From NCBI GenBank assembly GCA_052067355.1, contig JBQHQH010000005.1, positions 46,068 to 110,067 of the forward strand: a stretch of DNA of 64,000 nucleotides, read 5' to 3'. The notes below the pieces were generated by a model, which saw nothing but the letters and a program-made list of their open reading frames with translations, was not told the origin of the DNA and ran no database searches. A program made the translations under genes and the position numbers. Every line of letters starts with the position of its first letter. Position 1 is the first letter of the stretch. Below are positions 53,253 to 62,837 of this stretch, one piece after another. Source of the stretch: CABMKH01 sp040797625 (lineage in GTDB: Bacteria; Bacillota; Clostridia; Tissierellales; Tissierellaceae).

Positions 53253-53293
53253 AAGGTCAAGTTTAAAATAATATTATTTTAAACTTGACCTTC
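53253..53293 (-). terminator. terminator of the EIIB-domain gene (40-bp palindrome)
   Basis: AAGGTCAAGTTTAAAATAAT and its exact reverse complement meet without a spacer, then TTTTATTTTTG follows on the minus strand. It directly abuts the ECF-type promoter of the next operon. Confidence 0.85.
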
Positions 53294-53312
53294 TTTATTA
53301 AAAAACTATTAT

Positions 53313-53702
53313 CTATCCTTTATGAGGTCTAAATCTCCCTGCAATTCTCTTAAATACATAACTTAACGGTTCATTATACTTTTCCTTTACTCTAGCCCTT
53401 ACTTTATCTCTATCTTTAAATTCAGGTATATCTCGTTTATAGATACTAGTATCTTGTTTCATATACTCTACTATATTTGTAGCCACTCCAGGCCCTACAA
53501 TTATCTGAGTTTGCCTACCTGATTGCACGATCCCTATAATTCCTCTCATCTTTTCTAATCTAGTCTTATCTACCTTTGATTTATCCTTTAAGATCAATCT
53601 CACCCTAGTCATACAGCTATCAAAACTTACTATATTGGATTCCCCACCTACATGATTTAAAATCCCTTCTGCTATTTCCTTAATCCTATTACTAGTTACC
53701 AC
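53313..53702 (-). CDS. stand-alone PTS EIIB domain (glucose/sucrose type)
   Basis: A 129-residue protein holding one EIIB domain: EIAEGILNHVGGESNIVSFD, then SCMTRVRLILKD with the phosphorylated Cys, and GIIGIVQSGRQTQIIVGPGVA. In full systems this domain passes phosphate from EIIA to a sugar in the EIIC channel. No EIIA, EIIC or HPr gene is nearby and there are no membrane helices, so it is an orphan domain, perhaps regulatory. The GTG at 53702 was taken because GGGGGG lies about ten bases before it; an ATG at 53744 has no such site. Confidence 0.8.
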   Translation of the reverse strand: MVTSNRIKEIAEGILNHVGGESNIVSFDSCMTRVRLILKDKSKVDKTRLEKMRGIIGIVQSGRQTQIIVGPGVATNIVEYMKQDTSIYKRDIPEFKDRDKVRARVKEKYNEPLSYVFKRIAGRFRPHKG

Positions 53703-53831
53703 CGTTGTATTTCCCCCCTTATATTTCCCTATATTATAGGTCATATTTTCTGTCTATCTAATCCGTCCAAAATCTATAACTATCTACTTGTATCTAAGAT
53801 ATACCCTAATTTAACCCTATTAAAACAAATA

Positions 53832-54311
53832 TCAAATACTATCATATTTTCCCTCTAGAACAGATTTTATGGCCTCTCCTATTTCCTGGTATCCAGTACA
53901 TCTACATATATTGGACTGTAGCCAATCCTCAATTACAGCATCATCTGCATCAGGATGTATTTTAGATAGAGCATGACATACCATTAAAAATCCTGAAGTA
54001 CAATATCCACATTGAAATCCAAATTTTTCTACGAAGGCTCTTTGGATGGGAGCATCCTTTAGCCCTTCTACAGTGAGTATCTTCTTTCCTATTGCCTCTA
54101 CTGTCAACATCAAGCAAGACTTTATTGGCCAATCATCTACCAATACAGTACATGAACCACAATCTCCATTTTCACATCCAGGTTTTGCCCCAGTAAGTCC
54201 CAATTCCTTACGCAATGTAAATAATAGGGTATCGGATGGTCTAACTATGACTTCTCTCTCTTCCCCATTTACATTTAGAGTTATAGAAGTAGTCCCTGAA
54301 ATTTTCAGCAT
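53832..54311 (-). CDS. molybdenum hydroxylase [2Fe-2S] subunit (xanthine dehydrogenase type)
   Basis: A 159-residue electron-transfer subunit with two [2Fe-2S] clusters. The plant-ferredoxin-like first cluster is bound by GCENGDCGSCTVLVD...SC (about residues 38-65), the second by CGYCTSGFLMV...NICRCTGY (about 100-140). Electrons go from the molybdenum subunit through these clusters to FAD. Gene order on this strand is large subunit, FAD subunit, Fe-S subunit, each abutting the next. Purine hydroxylation is the usual role, but nicotinate or other substrates cannot be excluded. Confidence 0.93.
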   Translation of the reverse strand: MLKISGTTSITLNVNGEEREVIVRPSDTLLFTLRKELGLTGAKPGCENGDCGSCTVLVDDWPIKSCLMLTVEAIGKKILTVEGLKDAPIQRAFVEKFGFQCGYCTSGFLMVCHALSKIHPDADDAVIEDWLQSNICRCTGYQEIGEAIKSVLEGKYDSI

Positions 54312-55148
54312 TTAAACATCCTCCCTAAATTCATCTACTATCTCTTCTAGCATCTTACTTAACATAAATTTTCTATATTTACGTGTCCCATAGATGTCCT
54401 CTATTATTTCATAAGGAACTTTTTGAACAATCTCATGTATTCGTTTTTTATCTGAAATAGAACTATCATTCAATATATCTTCTATATCAAGAGATCTGAA
54501 GGCTTTATCACAAAGCCCACTAAAGCCAATATTTATCCTATCTCCATCTTTTAATGCTGCAATGGTAATCAAGGGATAATCTATCTTCTCATTTTTCGTC
54601 CTCTTCACATGTGCATATGGTAGATGTAGATATCTTGTGTCTACTATAAATTGCATTATTAAATCATCTTCTTTATTTTTTATGCTTTTATTCCAGTATC
54701 CCATAAGTCTTTGTCCCTTTATCCCATCTTTATTTCCAACTATAATATCACTATTTGACACCAATAAAGGAAGGGCCGCCTCTCTATATAGGATACTCCC
54801 AACTAGATTTCCTCCTATGGTTATCTTATCTTGAACTGTATGATCTGCAATTCTCTTCACTGTCTTACTAAGTAGAGGGAAAAAATCTAATTCAGCTATT
54901 TTCGTTAAAGTCACTCCAGCGCCAATTATCAATTTGTTTTCTTTTATTTCACATATATTTAATTCTGGAATTCCCTTTACATCTATTACTACATCTGCAT
55001 ATATATTATTCATTCTAGACATAGTGATAAATTCTGTACCCCCACCATAATATAAGACTTTTTTTCCCTTAGTCTTTAAATCTTCGTATAGAGAGATTGC
55101 ATCGTGAACTGTTTCAGGTTTATAATAATCAAAATCAAAAGGTATCAT
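54312..55148 (-). CDS. molybdenum hydroxylase FAD-binding subunit
   Basis: A 278-residue subunit of the CoxM/XdhB type. The FAD-binding motifs are present: LYYGGGTEFITMSRM (about residue 33) and QDKITIGGNLVGSI (about 107), the second interacting with the isoalloxazine ring. It accepts electrons from the Fe-S subunit and passes them to NAD or another acceptor. It overlaps the large-subunit gene by 14 bases (GGAGGTAAAC before the ATG) and ends one base before the Fe-S subunit gene, so all three are co-translated. Confidence 0.92.
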   Translation of the reverse strand: MIPFDFDYYKPETVHDAISLYEDLKTKGKKVLYYGGGTEFITMSRMNNIYADVVIDVKGIPELNICEIKENKLIIGAGVTLTKIAELDFFPLLSKTVKRIADHTVQDKITIGGNLVGSILYREAALPLLVSNSDIIVGNKDGIKGQRLMGYWNKSIKNKEDDLIMQFIVDTRYLHLPYAHVKRTKNEKIDYPLITIAALKDGDRINIGFSGLCDKAFRSLDIEDILNDSSISDKKRIHEIVQKVPYEIIEDIYGTRKYRKFMLSKMLEEIVDEFREDV

Positions 55149-57480
55149 GTTTACCTCCAGTTTTTATCTTCCAAATCAATTCTGGTGATATTGGCAAAAT
55201 ATCAAATTCTTCACCAGTAGCTAGTGAAATTGCGTTGGCAAAGGCAGATGGAATTCCTAGAATTCCATGCTCTCCTATTCCTCTAGTCCCAAAAGGTGTA
55301 TCCATCTGTGGAGTCTCTACAAATTCGACTACATACTCTGGTTGTTCTCCAAAATGCATTAATTTATATGTTCTCAATGATGTATTTTGAAGTTTAGCCT
55401 TGTCATCATAAAGGAATTCCTCTCTAGTTGCTAAACCAAATCCCATGCTCATTCCTCCCATAATAACTCCTTCATCAGCTTTAGGATTGATTACCTTTCC
55501 AGCATCTATTACTGTAACTGCCTTTATTAGTCTATAGGTATAAAGTCTAGGATCATATTCGATTTCTACTCCCTGTGCACCTACAGTCCAAGATACACCT
55601 GTTTTGCCTTTTCCCGTCTTATTATCCATGGGAACTAATCTCCTCATAATATAGCTTCCTCGTCCTATCATCTGCCCCCAAATACTTGGACCATCTGGAT
55701 ACCTATATCCATGAACTAGATCTTTAAAATGTATGAATATATCTGGGTCATCCTTTAAAAATACCATTTTATTCTCAATTGCTAAGTCCTCTGGAGTACA
55801 TCTCAATACAATAGAACCTAATTCTAATAATTGTTCCGTCAAATCTTCTGCCGCCTTTATAGCAGCATTTCCAGCCATTATAGTTGTCATACTTGCTACT
55901 GTCTTCCAATGTTTTGGGCTCACTTGAGTATCTACACCCATAAACACATGAACATCATCTATGGCCATCTTCATTTTTTCAGCAAATATCTGTGCTACTA
56001 TGGTTTTCATACCTGGCCCTATTTCCACAGCCCCAAGATTTAGGTTTACACTCCCATCTGAATTTAATGTCAATATAGTTCCTGATATGGCATTAGTGGG
56101 AGAACTAGATGTCTTCCAAAGAGCACTGATACCCTTTGCTCTGATCTTTCCATCCTCTGTCACCATCTTATTTCCCTGATCCCAGTCCATTATCTCCTTT
56201 AACCGTACAAGGCAACTATCCAAATCTCCAGTATTACTGAGAGTTATTTTATCCTGTGTTGGAGCCAAATCACCTGGTCTTATGGTATTTTTTCTCCTGA
56301 TCTCTAGAGAATCCATTCCCAATTTTTTACTTAACTTCTCTATAGCCCTATCTATTGCAAATATGCTTACTCCATGTCCAAACCCCCTATACGAAGTTGC
56401 ATAACAGTGATTGGTATAAATGGAGAAAGTATCACATCTAATATTTTCAATATTATAAGGTCCTGAACAATCTGCTGCTATAGCCTTTGCCATTCTAGGT
56501 CCTATATCCGCATATGCTCCACAATCTATAAAATATATACACTCTAAAGCTTTAATTATTCCTTCTTTAGTAGCTCCTATCTTTATCTTTCCCTCTGCCC
56601 CTAATTTAGAAGGAAAACTACTGATATCCTGCTCTCTAGGATTAGATATCCTTACCATACGTCCTCCAACTGCATGAGATGCAAGATATGCTAAAAATTC
56701 TAGCTGCACTGCTGCTTTTCCTCCAAAAGCGCCTCCCACTAAAGGTGTATGAACTATGACTTTCCCTTCTGGAATATTATATATCTTGCTTATCTCTTCC
56801 TTTACACCAAAGGGAGCTTGAGTAGATGTATATATGTTAACAACTCCATCTGAAGATATCTCGGCCATTGCATTTCTAGTTTCCATAGCTAGATGATCTG
56901 ACTGAGGCATAGAAAAACTAAACTCTATTTTTACATCTGACTGTGCCCATCCATAGTCCATATTTCCCTTTCTAATCTTTATATGATTTGAGATATTAGA
57001 GTTGGCTATTGGACATATTTCTTCATTTGGATAATAATAATATTGTAAATTTTCATGTACTAAAGTTGCATCTAATTTAATAGCATCTTCTATAGAATTG
57101 ACTACTGGTAAATCCTCATACTCTACTTCTATAAGATTTACTGCTGCAGCTGCATCTTGTTCGGTATTTCCTATTACTAAAGCAACTGGTTCTCCCCAAT
57201 ATCTGACCTTATCCTTTGCAATAGGAGGTCTATCATTTATCATAGAACCTGTTAATGCATGAGAGTAATCTCCTGTTATTATGGTTTGAACTCCCTTTGA
57301 TTTTAAAGCTTTAGAAATATCTATCTTCTTTATCAATGCATGAGCATGTGTAGATGTCAAAATCCTACAATGTAACATATCTGAAGTAACCATATCTCCA
57401 TTGTATTTTGCATTTCCTGTCACCTTATCCCAAGCATCTTTTCTTGTGGTACTAACACCTATTTGAGATTTATAATTCAT
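55135..57480 (-). CDS. molybdenum hydroxylase large (molybdopterin) subunit
   Basis: A 781-residue catalytic subunit of the xanthine dehydrogenase family. N-terminal KDAWDKVTGNAKYNGDM is the typical a/b hammerhead start. Cofactor-binding segments are GGAFGGKAAVQLEFLAYLA (about 250), YRGFGHGVSIFAID (about 365) and GPGMKTIVAQIFAEKM (about 480). The catalytic Glu is in GTRGIGEHGILGIPSAFANA near the C-terminus. Such enzymes hydroxylate purines using water. The ATG at 57480 follows AAAGGGGAG. The next gene upstream is an amidohydrolase, after an intrinsic terminator. Confidence 0.93.
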   Translation of the reverse strand: MNYKSQIGVSTTRKDAWDKVTGNAKYNGDMVTSDMLHCRILTSTHAHALIKKIDISKALKSKGVQTIITGDYSHALTGSMINDRPPIAKDKVRYWGEPVALVIGNTEQDAAAAVNLIEVEYEDLPVVNSIEDAIKLDATLVHENLQYYYYPNEEICPIANSNISNHIKIRKGNMDYGWAQSDVKIEFSFSMPQSDHLAMETRNAMAEISSDGVVNIYTSTQAPFGVKEEISKIYNIPEGKVIVHTPLVGGAFGGKAAVQLEFLAYLASHAVGGRMVRISNPREQDISSFPSKLGAEGKIKIGATKEGIIKALECIYFIDCGAYADIGPRMAKAIAADCSGPYNIENIRCDTFSIYTNHCYATSYRGFGHGVSIFAIDRAIEKLSKKLGMDSLEIRRKNTIRPGDLAPTQDKITLSNTGDLDSCLVRLKEIMDWDQGNKMVTEDGKIRAKGISALWKTSSSPTNAISGTILTLNSDGSVNLNLGAVEIGPGMKTIVAQIFAEKMKMAIDDVHVFMGVDTQVSPKHWKTVASMTTIMAGNAAIKAAEDLTEQLLELGSIVLRCTPEDLAIENKMVFLKDDPDIFIHFKDLVHGYRYPDGPSIWGQMIGRGSYIMRRLVPMDNKTGKGKTGVSWTVGAQGVEIEYDPRLYTYRLIKAVTVIDAGKVINPKADEGVIMGGMSMGFGLATREEFLYDDKAKLQNTSLRTYKLMHFGEQPEYVVEFVETPQMDTPFGTRGIGEHGILGIPSAFANAISLATGEEFDILPISPELIWKIKTGGKHDTF

Positions 57481-57547
57481 ATATATCTCCCCTTTGCAAT
57501 TTTCCCATTTCTGAGATTCCATATAAGAATTATAACCAAATCAGTCA

Positions 57548-57590
57548 AAAAATATAAATAGGCGCTGGTTAAAAACACCAACGCCTATAC
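57548..57590 (-). terminator. intrinsic terminator of the mtaD-like gene
   Basis: ATAGGCGTTGGT / ACCAGCGCCTAT (one G-T pair) followed by TTATATTTTTTG on the minus strand. It separates the deaminase unit from the molybdenum hydroxylase genes. Confidence 0.85.
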
Positions 57591-57603
57591 CATTTGTACT
57601 ATA

Positions 57604-58893
57604 TTATCTATTTATTAAATCCTTGGCCTGTCTTTCAGCCATAAACTTTATCCTTTCTACATCTAAGGTTTTGATTTCTCTCTTCTCCATAACTATTTTA
57701 CCATCAATTATAACTGTATCTACATCTGAACCTTGAACTGAATAGCTAAGAGCTGAAATCAGATTATACTTTGGATAAAGATGAGGTTTATCCATATCTA
57801 TAAGTATGATATCTGCCTTTTTACCTACTTCTATACTACCTATATCATCTTCCCAATCTAAGGCCTTTGCTCCATTTAATGTTCCCATTTCCAGTGCAGA
57901 ATATGCTGGAACAGATATGGCATCCATATTTACTGCCTTGTTTACTATAGCTGCTAGATTTATCTCCTCAAACATATTTAGATTATTATTGCTAGAAGAA
58001 CCATCAGTTCCAAGTGCTACAGGTATTCCCTTCTTAAGCATCTTATCTACTGGAGCAAATCCTGATGCTAATTTAAAATTACTCCCTGGATTATTCACTG
58101 GATATACGCTTTTCTTAGATATTATATCAATATCTTCATCATCTATATGGACGCAATGAGCAGCAATAGTATGAAAATCAAATAGTCCTAAATCATTTAC
58201 ATATTTTATTGGAGACTTTCCATGTGATTTAATACTATCCTCTAATTCTTTCTTGGTCTCAGATAGATGAATATGAATTCCAGTATCTAATTCTTTAGCT
58301 AGCTCCATAGTCTTCAATAAAAAATCTGCACTACAGGTATAAGGAGCATGGGGGGCTACCATGACTTTTATCCTATCATTTCCTTTTCCATTCCAGTTCT
58401 TAAACAAGTCCCTTGTCTCATTTAACTTTCTGCTTGGATTGTCTGGTTCTTCAATCAACCCACGAGTTAAAACTGCTCTCATTCCTGATTCTACTACACC
58501 CTTGGCTACTTCATCCATGAAGAAATACATATCACAAAATGCAGTAGTACCTGACTCAATCATCTCTACCATACTTAAAAGAGATCCCCAATATATATCT
58601 TTCCCATTTAATTTATCCTCTACGGGCCAGATCTTTTCTGTTAACCATTTATGTAATGGCAAGTCATCTGCATAATTTCTAAGCAAGGACATACCTATAT
58701 GGGTATGTGCATTTACAAGACCTGGCATAGCTAATTTATTTCTGCCGTCTATGATTCTCTCCACTTCTATATCTTCTCTAATATCTCCTATATGGATTAC
58801 CCTGTCATCTTCAATATATATATTGGTACTATATACTATATCCTTGGTATCACCCATAGAAAGCAACTCCACATCTTTAATCAAAAAGGTCAC
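57604..58893 (-). CDS. mtaD: amidohydrolase, MTA/SAH deaminase-like
   Basis: A 429-residue metal-dependent hydrolase. Visible ligand motifs are GLVNAHTHIGMSLLRN (about residue 57), HAPYTCS, IHIHLSETKKEL (about 215), IAAHCVHID and LGTDGSSSNNNLNMFEE (about 305). The combination, with KADIILIDMD near the end, matches 5'-methylthioadenosine/S-adenosylhomocysteine deaminases and related adenosine-type deaminases. It converts an aminopurine nucleoside or base to the oxo form with release of ammonia. With a purine-type hydroxylase next door, a purine deaminase role is possible. The start is GTG behind AGGAGGAG. Confidence 0.85.
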   Translation of the reverse strand: MTFLIKDVELLSMGDTKDIVYSTNIYIEDDRVIHIGDIREDIEVERIIDGRNKLAMPGLVNAHTHIGMSLLRNYADDLPLHKWLTEKIWPVEDKLNGKDIYWGSLLSMVEMIESGTTAFCDMYFFMDEVAKGVVESGMRAVLTRGLIEEPDNPSRKLNETRDLFKNWNGKGNDRIKVMVAPHAPYTCSADFLLKTMELAKELDTGIHIHLSETKKELEDSIKSHGKSPIKYVNDLGLFDFHTIAAHCVHIDDEDIDIISKKSVYPVNNPGSNFKLASGFAPVDKMLKKGIPVALGTDGSSSNNNLNMFEEINLAAIVNKAVNMDAISVPAYSALEMGTLNGAKALDWEDDIGSIEVGKKADIILIDMDKPHLYPKYNLISALSYSVQGSDVDTVIIDGKIVMEKREIKTLDVERIKFMAERQAKDLINR

Positions 58894-58905
58894 AATACTC
58901 TCCTC

Positions 58906-59433
58906 CTAATCTAAATTAATAGTAGTATATCGGTTTATCCCATACATCAAAATTGGAATCAAAATTAACTGTATAATTATGCCTGGTAATCCTGTGATAA
59001 TACCTGATTTTACAAATATTATAGGGTCCATATCTACGGTAGATGATACAATCAACAAAAATACTACAATTCCAGCTACTATCCTACCTATAATCATGGA
59101 TACTATCAATGAGATAATAACTGGGATTCTAAACTTCCTGTATAATATAGAAGCTACAAGACCATAGATTCCTAATTCAAATAACATAATTACTCCCATG
59201 GGAAATAGCTCTGGCATACCTGTGATTAAGCCACTAAATATAGGGGTTACTATCCCTACAATCATTGCAAATAATGGCGGTAATAAAAATCCTCCTAACA
59301 AAACAGGAATATGCATTGGTAAGAAAATCTTTCCTGAAATTCCTGTGCTATGAAAAATACTAGGTATAATAAGTCCTAATGCCAATAATAATCCTGATAT
59401 AACTAAATCCCTTACACTTATTCTATTACTCAT
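58906..59433 (-). CDS. ECF transporter S component
   Basis: A 175-residue membrane protein with six hydrophobic helices. The N-terminal SVRDLVISGLLLALGLIIPS, with small residues (A-L-G-L) in helix 1 and LFPMGVIMLFELGIYG in the middle, matches substrate-binding S components that dock on a shared EcfA/EcfT energy module. In this setting, between a purine-type deaminase and a molybdenum hydroxylase, a purine or nucleoside-like ligand is conceivable; the sequence does not identify it. AAAGGAGAG precedes the ATG. It starts 19 bases after the DUF1893 gene and is 12 bases from the deaminase gene. Confidence 0.8.
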   Translation of the reverse strand: MSNRISVRDLVISGLLLALGLIIPSIFHSTGISGKIFLPMHIPVLLGGFLLPPLFAMIVGIVTPIFSGLITGMPELFPMGVIMLFELGIYGLVASILYRKFRIPVIISLIVSMIIGRIVAGIVVFLLIVSSTVDMDPIIFVKSGIITGLPGIIIQLILIPILMYGINRYTTINLD

Positions 59434-59452
59434 TCTAACTCTCCTTTGGTTA

Positions 59453-59872
59453 TTATTTGTTTGAAAAGAAATCCCTCAATTTTTCTAAAAATTCTACAGG
59501 GCTTTCTGCATCTATAGATAATTTTTCGATAGGACAATAATCTGTACCATCTCTATTTTTTATATAATCACATGATTTCCCAAAATTATATGATATATGG
59601 TTTTCTTCTAAAACTTCTATGCCTGCCTTGGAAATTAGATTTCCATAGATCTCCTCTACATCTAAATCTACAGAAAGTAATGCAGCACCTCTTCCTATTA
59701 CTTTATCAGCTATGGATGCCCCTTTTATTATCTCTTTCTTTTCTGTAGCTAGTATATACATAGGTTTTATGCCCTTTTCTGTAGATTTAAAAATAACTTC
59801 TCCATCTTTTACAGCTACTAATGCATACTCTTCCTTTACCAGCATTTCCTTTGCCAACTCTATATCTTCCAT
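59453..59872 (-). CDS. DUF1893 family protein
   Basis: A 139-residue cytoplasmic protein. LAKEMLVKEEYALVAVKDGE, GIKPMYILATEK, IADKVIGRGAALLSVDLDVEE and the Cys-containing C-terminal stretch match DUF1893, which is related in fold to cytidine-deaminase-type proteins. The extra tail after SYNFGKSC contains two more Cys (CDYIKNRDGTDYCPIE), in a window typical of a metal or disulfide site. It heads the DUF1893 - ECF-S - deaminase unit, behind an extended -10 promoter. Confidence 0.75.
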   Translation of the reverse strand: MEDIELAKEMLVKEEYALVAVKDGEVIFKSTEKGIKPMYILATEKKEIIKGASIADKVIGRGAALLSVDLDVEEIYGNLISKAGIEVLEENHISYNFGKSCDYIKNRDGTDYCPIEKLSIDAESPVEFLEKLRDFFSNK

Positions 59873-59906
59873 TATTTCAACCCCTTATATAGATAATATC
59901 AATAAC

Positions 59907-59915
59907 ATTATACCA
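59907..59915 (-). promoter_or_regulatory. extended -10 promoter of the DUF1893-ECF-S-mtaD unit
   Basis: TGGTATAAT on the minus strand, 35 bases before the DUF1893 start codon. No convincing -35 box is seen. Confidence 0.5.
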
Positions 59916-60064
59916 GTATTTTCATAAAAAATCACCAAATTCCTCCTCACACCATATTTTTCCACATGGTATAAAAAAAGACCTACTCCTCATAAAAAAC
60001 TTACACAAGATACAATACTATAATTGCAAGTCTCTTACTATATCGGAAATAGGCCTTACTTTAT

Positions 60065-61231
60065 TTAATTTTCTATTCTATTAAACTGTTCTTTGATCTC
60101 TTCTAAAGTTTGTCTATCTTGGATTATGTCTACACCAGTTAGTACAAGAGTAGCTATAGTAGTTACCATACTATCATAGGCTTCCTCTGTAAGTGTAGCT
60201 TCTGCAAATTCTTTAGTATGTGCAGTTATATCCACATCTTTGGATATTCCAAAATAGGGATGAATAGTTGGACATACATGACTTACATTTCCCATATCTA
60301 ATGAACCATATAATTCCCTAGCTTTCTCATTATTCTCTACTCCAAATATCTTTAAATTCTTGTTATAGAGCTGAGATAATTTATGGTTTGTCACTAGATC
60401 ATCATAACTTAACTCAAAGTTTTCTATCTCTAGTTTCGCACCAGTAGACAGACTAGCAGCTCTTGCACAATTCTTTACCTTTTCGCTTAACTCCATCAAA
60501 TATTTCTTAGTAGTAGCCCTTACATAGAATTGAGCAATGGCCAAATCTGGGACTACATTGGCAGCTTTTCCTCCTTCTATAATCACTCCGTGAACCCTTG
60601 CTGACGGCAATATATGCTCTCTTAAAGCATTTATTCCACTGAAGGTCAAGAGTACACCATCTAAGGCATTTATTCCCTTTTCAGGAGCTGATGCAGCATG
60701 GGATGTCTTTCCTCTAAATGTAAACTGTATTGCCTCCATAGCTAGAGATTTACCAGATTCAGCATATGTGGCATTAGGATGAGCTGACATAGCCACATCT
60801 ACATCATCAAAGGCTCCATTATCTGCCATAATTACTTTTGCACCACTGGTCTCTTCTGCAGGCGTTCCAAATACTAAAACTTTTCCACCTATTTCATCAA
60901 CTAATTTACTTAAGACTATTCCTGCACCTGTACTTACAGTTCCAAGCAAATTATGTCCACATCCATGACCGATTCCTGGTAATGCATCATATTCGGCAAG
61001 ATAAGCTATAGTTGGTCCTTCTTTTTTACTATCATATTCAGCTCTAAAAGCCGTTTGAATATCCATATATGGATTTTCTATATTGAAATTATGTCTTTTC
61101 AATAACTCAATATGTGCATTAGACGACTTGAATTCTTCGTGACCTAATTCAGGGTTTTTATAGATATATTCACTTAAAGCTATCAGTTCATCTTTCATTT
61201 CATTAGTCAATTCTAGTATCTTGTCTTTCAT
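60065..61231 (-). CDS. M20-family amidohydrolase (AbgB/amino-acylase-like)
   Basis: A 388-residue zinc peptidase/deacylase. Metal-ligand motifs are GIGHGCGHNLLGT (about residue 88), PAEETSGAKVIM (about 125) and MSAHPNATYAES. SHAASAPEKGINALDGVLL begins the dimerisation domain. The MxHPN/M20D layout matches N-acyl-amino acid amidohydrolases such as AbgB, N-acetyl-diaminopimelate deacetylase and hippurate hydrolase. It follows a YfcC-type carrier gene by 46 bases downstream of a lysine riboswitch, so it may release lysine or a diamino acid from an acylated or peptide-bound form. Confidence 0.88.
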   Translation of the reverse strand: MKDKILELTNEMKDELIALSEYIYKNPELGHEEFKSSNAHIELLKRHNFNIENPYMDIQTAFRAEYDSKKEGPTIAYLAEYDALPGIGHGCGHNLLGTVSTGAGIVLSKLVDEIGGKVLVFGTPAEETSGAKVIMADNGAFDDVDVAMSAHPNATYAESGKSLAMEAIQFTFRGKTSHAASAPEKGINALDGVLLTFSGINALREHILPSARVHGVIIEGGKAANVVPDLAIAQFYVRATTKKYLMELSEKVKNCARAASLSTGAKLEIENFELSYDDLVTNHKLSQLYNKNLKIFGVENNEKARELYGSLDMGNVSHVCPTIHPYFGISKDVDITAHTKEFAEATLTEEAYDSMVTTIATLVLTGVDIIQDRQTLEEIKEQFNRIEN

Positions 61232-61277
61232 AGTTCCACCTCTTTAAAATAGTCAATTTTACACCTATAATATGTTC

Positions 61278-62687
61278 TTAAAATGGTCCATAGGATATTG
61301 CATTAGCTATTATTAAGAATATAGCACCTGTGCCTACCCAAATCAACATCAATGGCCATATAAATTTAAACCATTTTTCATATGGTATTTTAGCAATGGA
61401 TAAATAGGCCATTAAAGATGATGCAGTTGGAATTATTGAATTTGTAAATCCATCTCCAAATTGAAAGGACATAACTGCTGTCTGTCTAGTAATACCTAAA
61501 ATATCTGCTAAAGGAATCATTATAGGCATAGTAGCTGTAGCCTGTCCGCTTCCTGATGGAATAAAAAAGTTTATTATGATCTGTACAATATACATACCTA
61601 TTACAGCTATTGATTTAGGTAATACTTGTATAGTATGAGCTAAACTATATACAATTGTATCGATTATCATACCATCTGTCATTACCACCAATATTCCACG
61701 AGCTATACCAACGACTAAAGCACCAAATACAATGGATTGAGCACCTGATACAAACTCTTCTGCTATCCTACTAGGTTTTAAACCTCCAATAACTCCACTA
61801 ACTAACCCCATAGCTAAAAATACAGATCCTATCTCTAGAATATACCAATCTAATTCAAATACTCCATACATTATGATAATAAAACCTATTAAAACTGATA
61901 ACAAGATAACAGAATGTCTCGTAGTCATCTCAACCATATTATTTAAGTCAATCTTTTTGTCCTTTTCTCTTTGTTCAAGATCATATACTATACTAGATTT
62001 TGGATCATTCTTTACCTTTGTGGCATATCTACTTATATATATAGTAGTAATTACCAGCAATACAACGAAAATAATTACTCTCATAAGTACACCGGAAAAC
62101 ATTGGAAGTTCTGCAATCTGCTGAGCCACTCCTACTGTAAATGGATTCATAAATCCTGAGTTAAATCCACAAGCAGCTCCTAATGCAATCATTGCTGTTC
62201 CTGTTATAGCATCAAAACCTAAAGCACGAGATAGAGCTACACCTATTGGTACAAAGATAATGACCTCTTCAGACATTCCAAATGTAGAACCGCCAAATGC
62301 AAATATAGACATAAATATAGGAATCATCAATTTCTCTTTTCCATATAGCCTTTTAGCTACTTTTCCAATACCAGCCTCTATTGAACCTGTAACATTGATT
62401 ATTTGAAAAGCTCCTCCAATAATAAATAAAAAAAAGATAATTTCAGATGCAGCAGCCATACCTTTTGGTATTGATTGAATTAACTCAAAAATTCCTATAG
62501 GATTTTGATCTACATAGTGAAAAGATTCTGGATCTACTACTATTCTATCTACAGCCTCATCATTTATTCTATTATACTCACCTGCTGGAAGTACATAAGT
62601 CAACATTGACATAATAATTATTACAGAAAATAAAATTACATAAGTATGAGGTATTTTAAACCCCTCTCTTCTACCTGCTTTTATCAT
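61278..62687 (-). CDS. YfcC/DcuC-type membrane carrier under lysine control
   Basis: A 469-residue transporter with about twelve helices. HTYVILFSVIIIMSMLTYVL followed by PAGEYNR is the YfcC-family start. GGSTFGMSEEVIIFVPIGVA, ALGAACGFNSGFMNPFTVGV, INFFIPSGSGQATATMPIMI and FTNSIIPTASSLMAYLSIA are the two inverted re-entrant hairpin regions of the IT superfamily. Members move dicarboxylates, short-chain acids or amino acids such as arginine/ornithine. A lysine riboswitch upstream points to lysine or a lysine-derived substrate. The ATG at 62687 follows AGGAG by eight bases; a GTG three codons earlier abuts that site. Confidence 0.86.
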   Translation of the reverse strand: MIKAGRREGFKIPHTYVILFSVIIIMSMLTYVLPAGEYNRINDEAVDRIVVDPESFHYVDQNPIGIFELIQSIPKGMAAASEIIFFLFIIGGAFQIINVTGSIEAGIGKVAKRLYGKEKLMIPIFMSIFAFGGSTFGMSEEVIIFVPIGVALSRALGFDAITGTAMIALGAACGFNSGFMNPFTVGVAQQIAELPMFSGVLMRVIIFVVLLVITTIYISRYATKVKNDPKSSIVYDLEQREKDKKIDLNNMVEMTTRHSVILLSVLIGFIIIMYGVFELDWYILEIGSVFLAMGLVSGVIGGLKPSRIAEEFVSGAQSIVFGALVVGIARGILVVMTDGMIIDTIVYSLAHTIQVLPKSIAVIGMYIVQIIINFFIPSGSGQATATMPIMIPLADILGITRQTAVMSFQFGDGFTNSIIPTASSLMAYLSIAKIPYEKWFKFIWPLMLIWVGTGAIFLIIANAISYGPF

Positions 62688-62802
62688 AATACTCACTCCT
62701 ATATCGTCAATTAGTATATTTTCTCAAGTAAAAATCTAAGACTCTATGTCTTATAGTACTGTTTCTTCCCTAAAATATAACCTCCTTTGTATTTTTAAGT
62801 AA

Positions 62803-62837
62803 TAAAAAAACGCCTGATGATAGGTTTATCAGACGCT
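62803..62837 (-). terminator. riboswitch-controlled terminator
   Basis: GCGTCTGATA / TATCATCAGGCG on the minus strand, followed by TTTTTTT. It lies between the lysine aptamer and the carrier gene. Confidence 0.85.
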
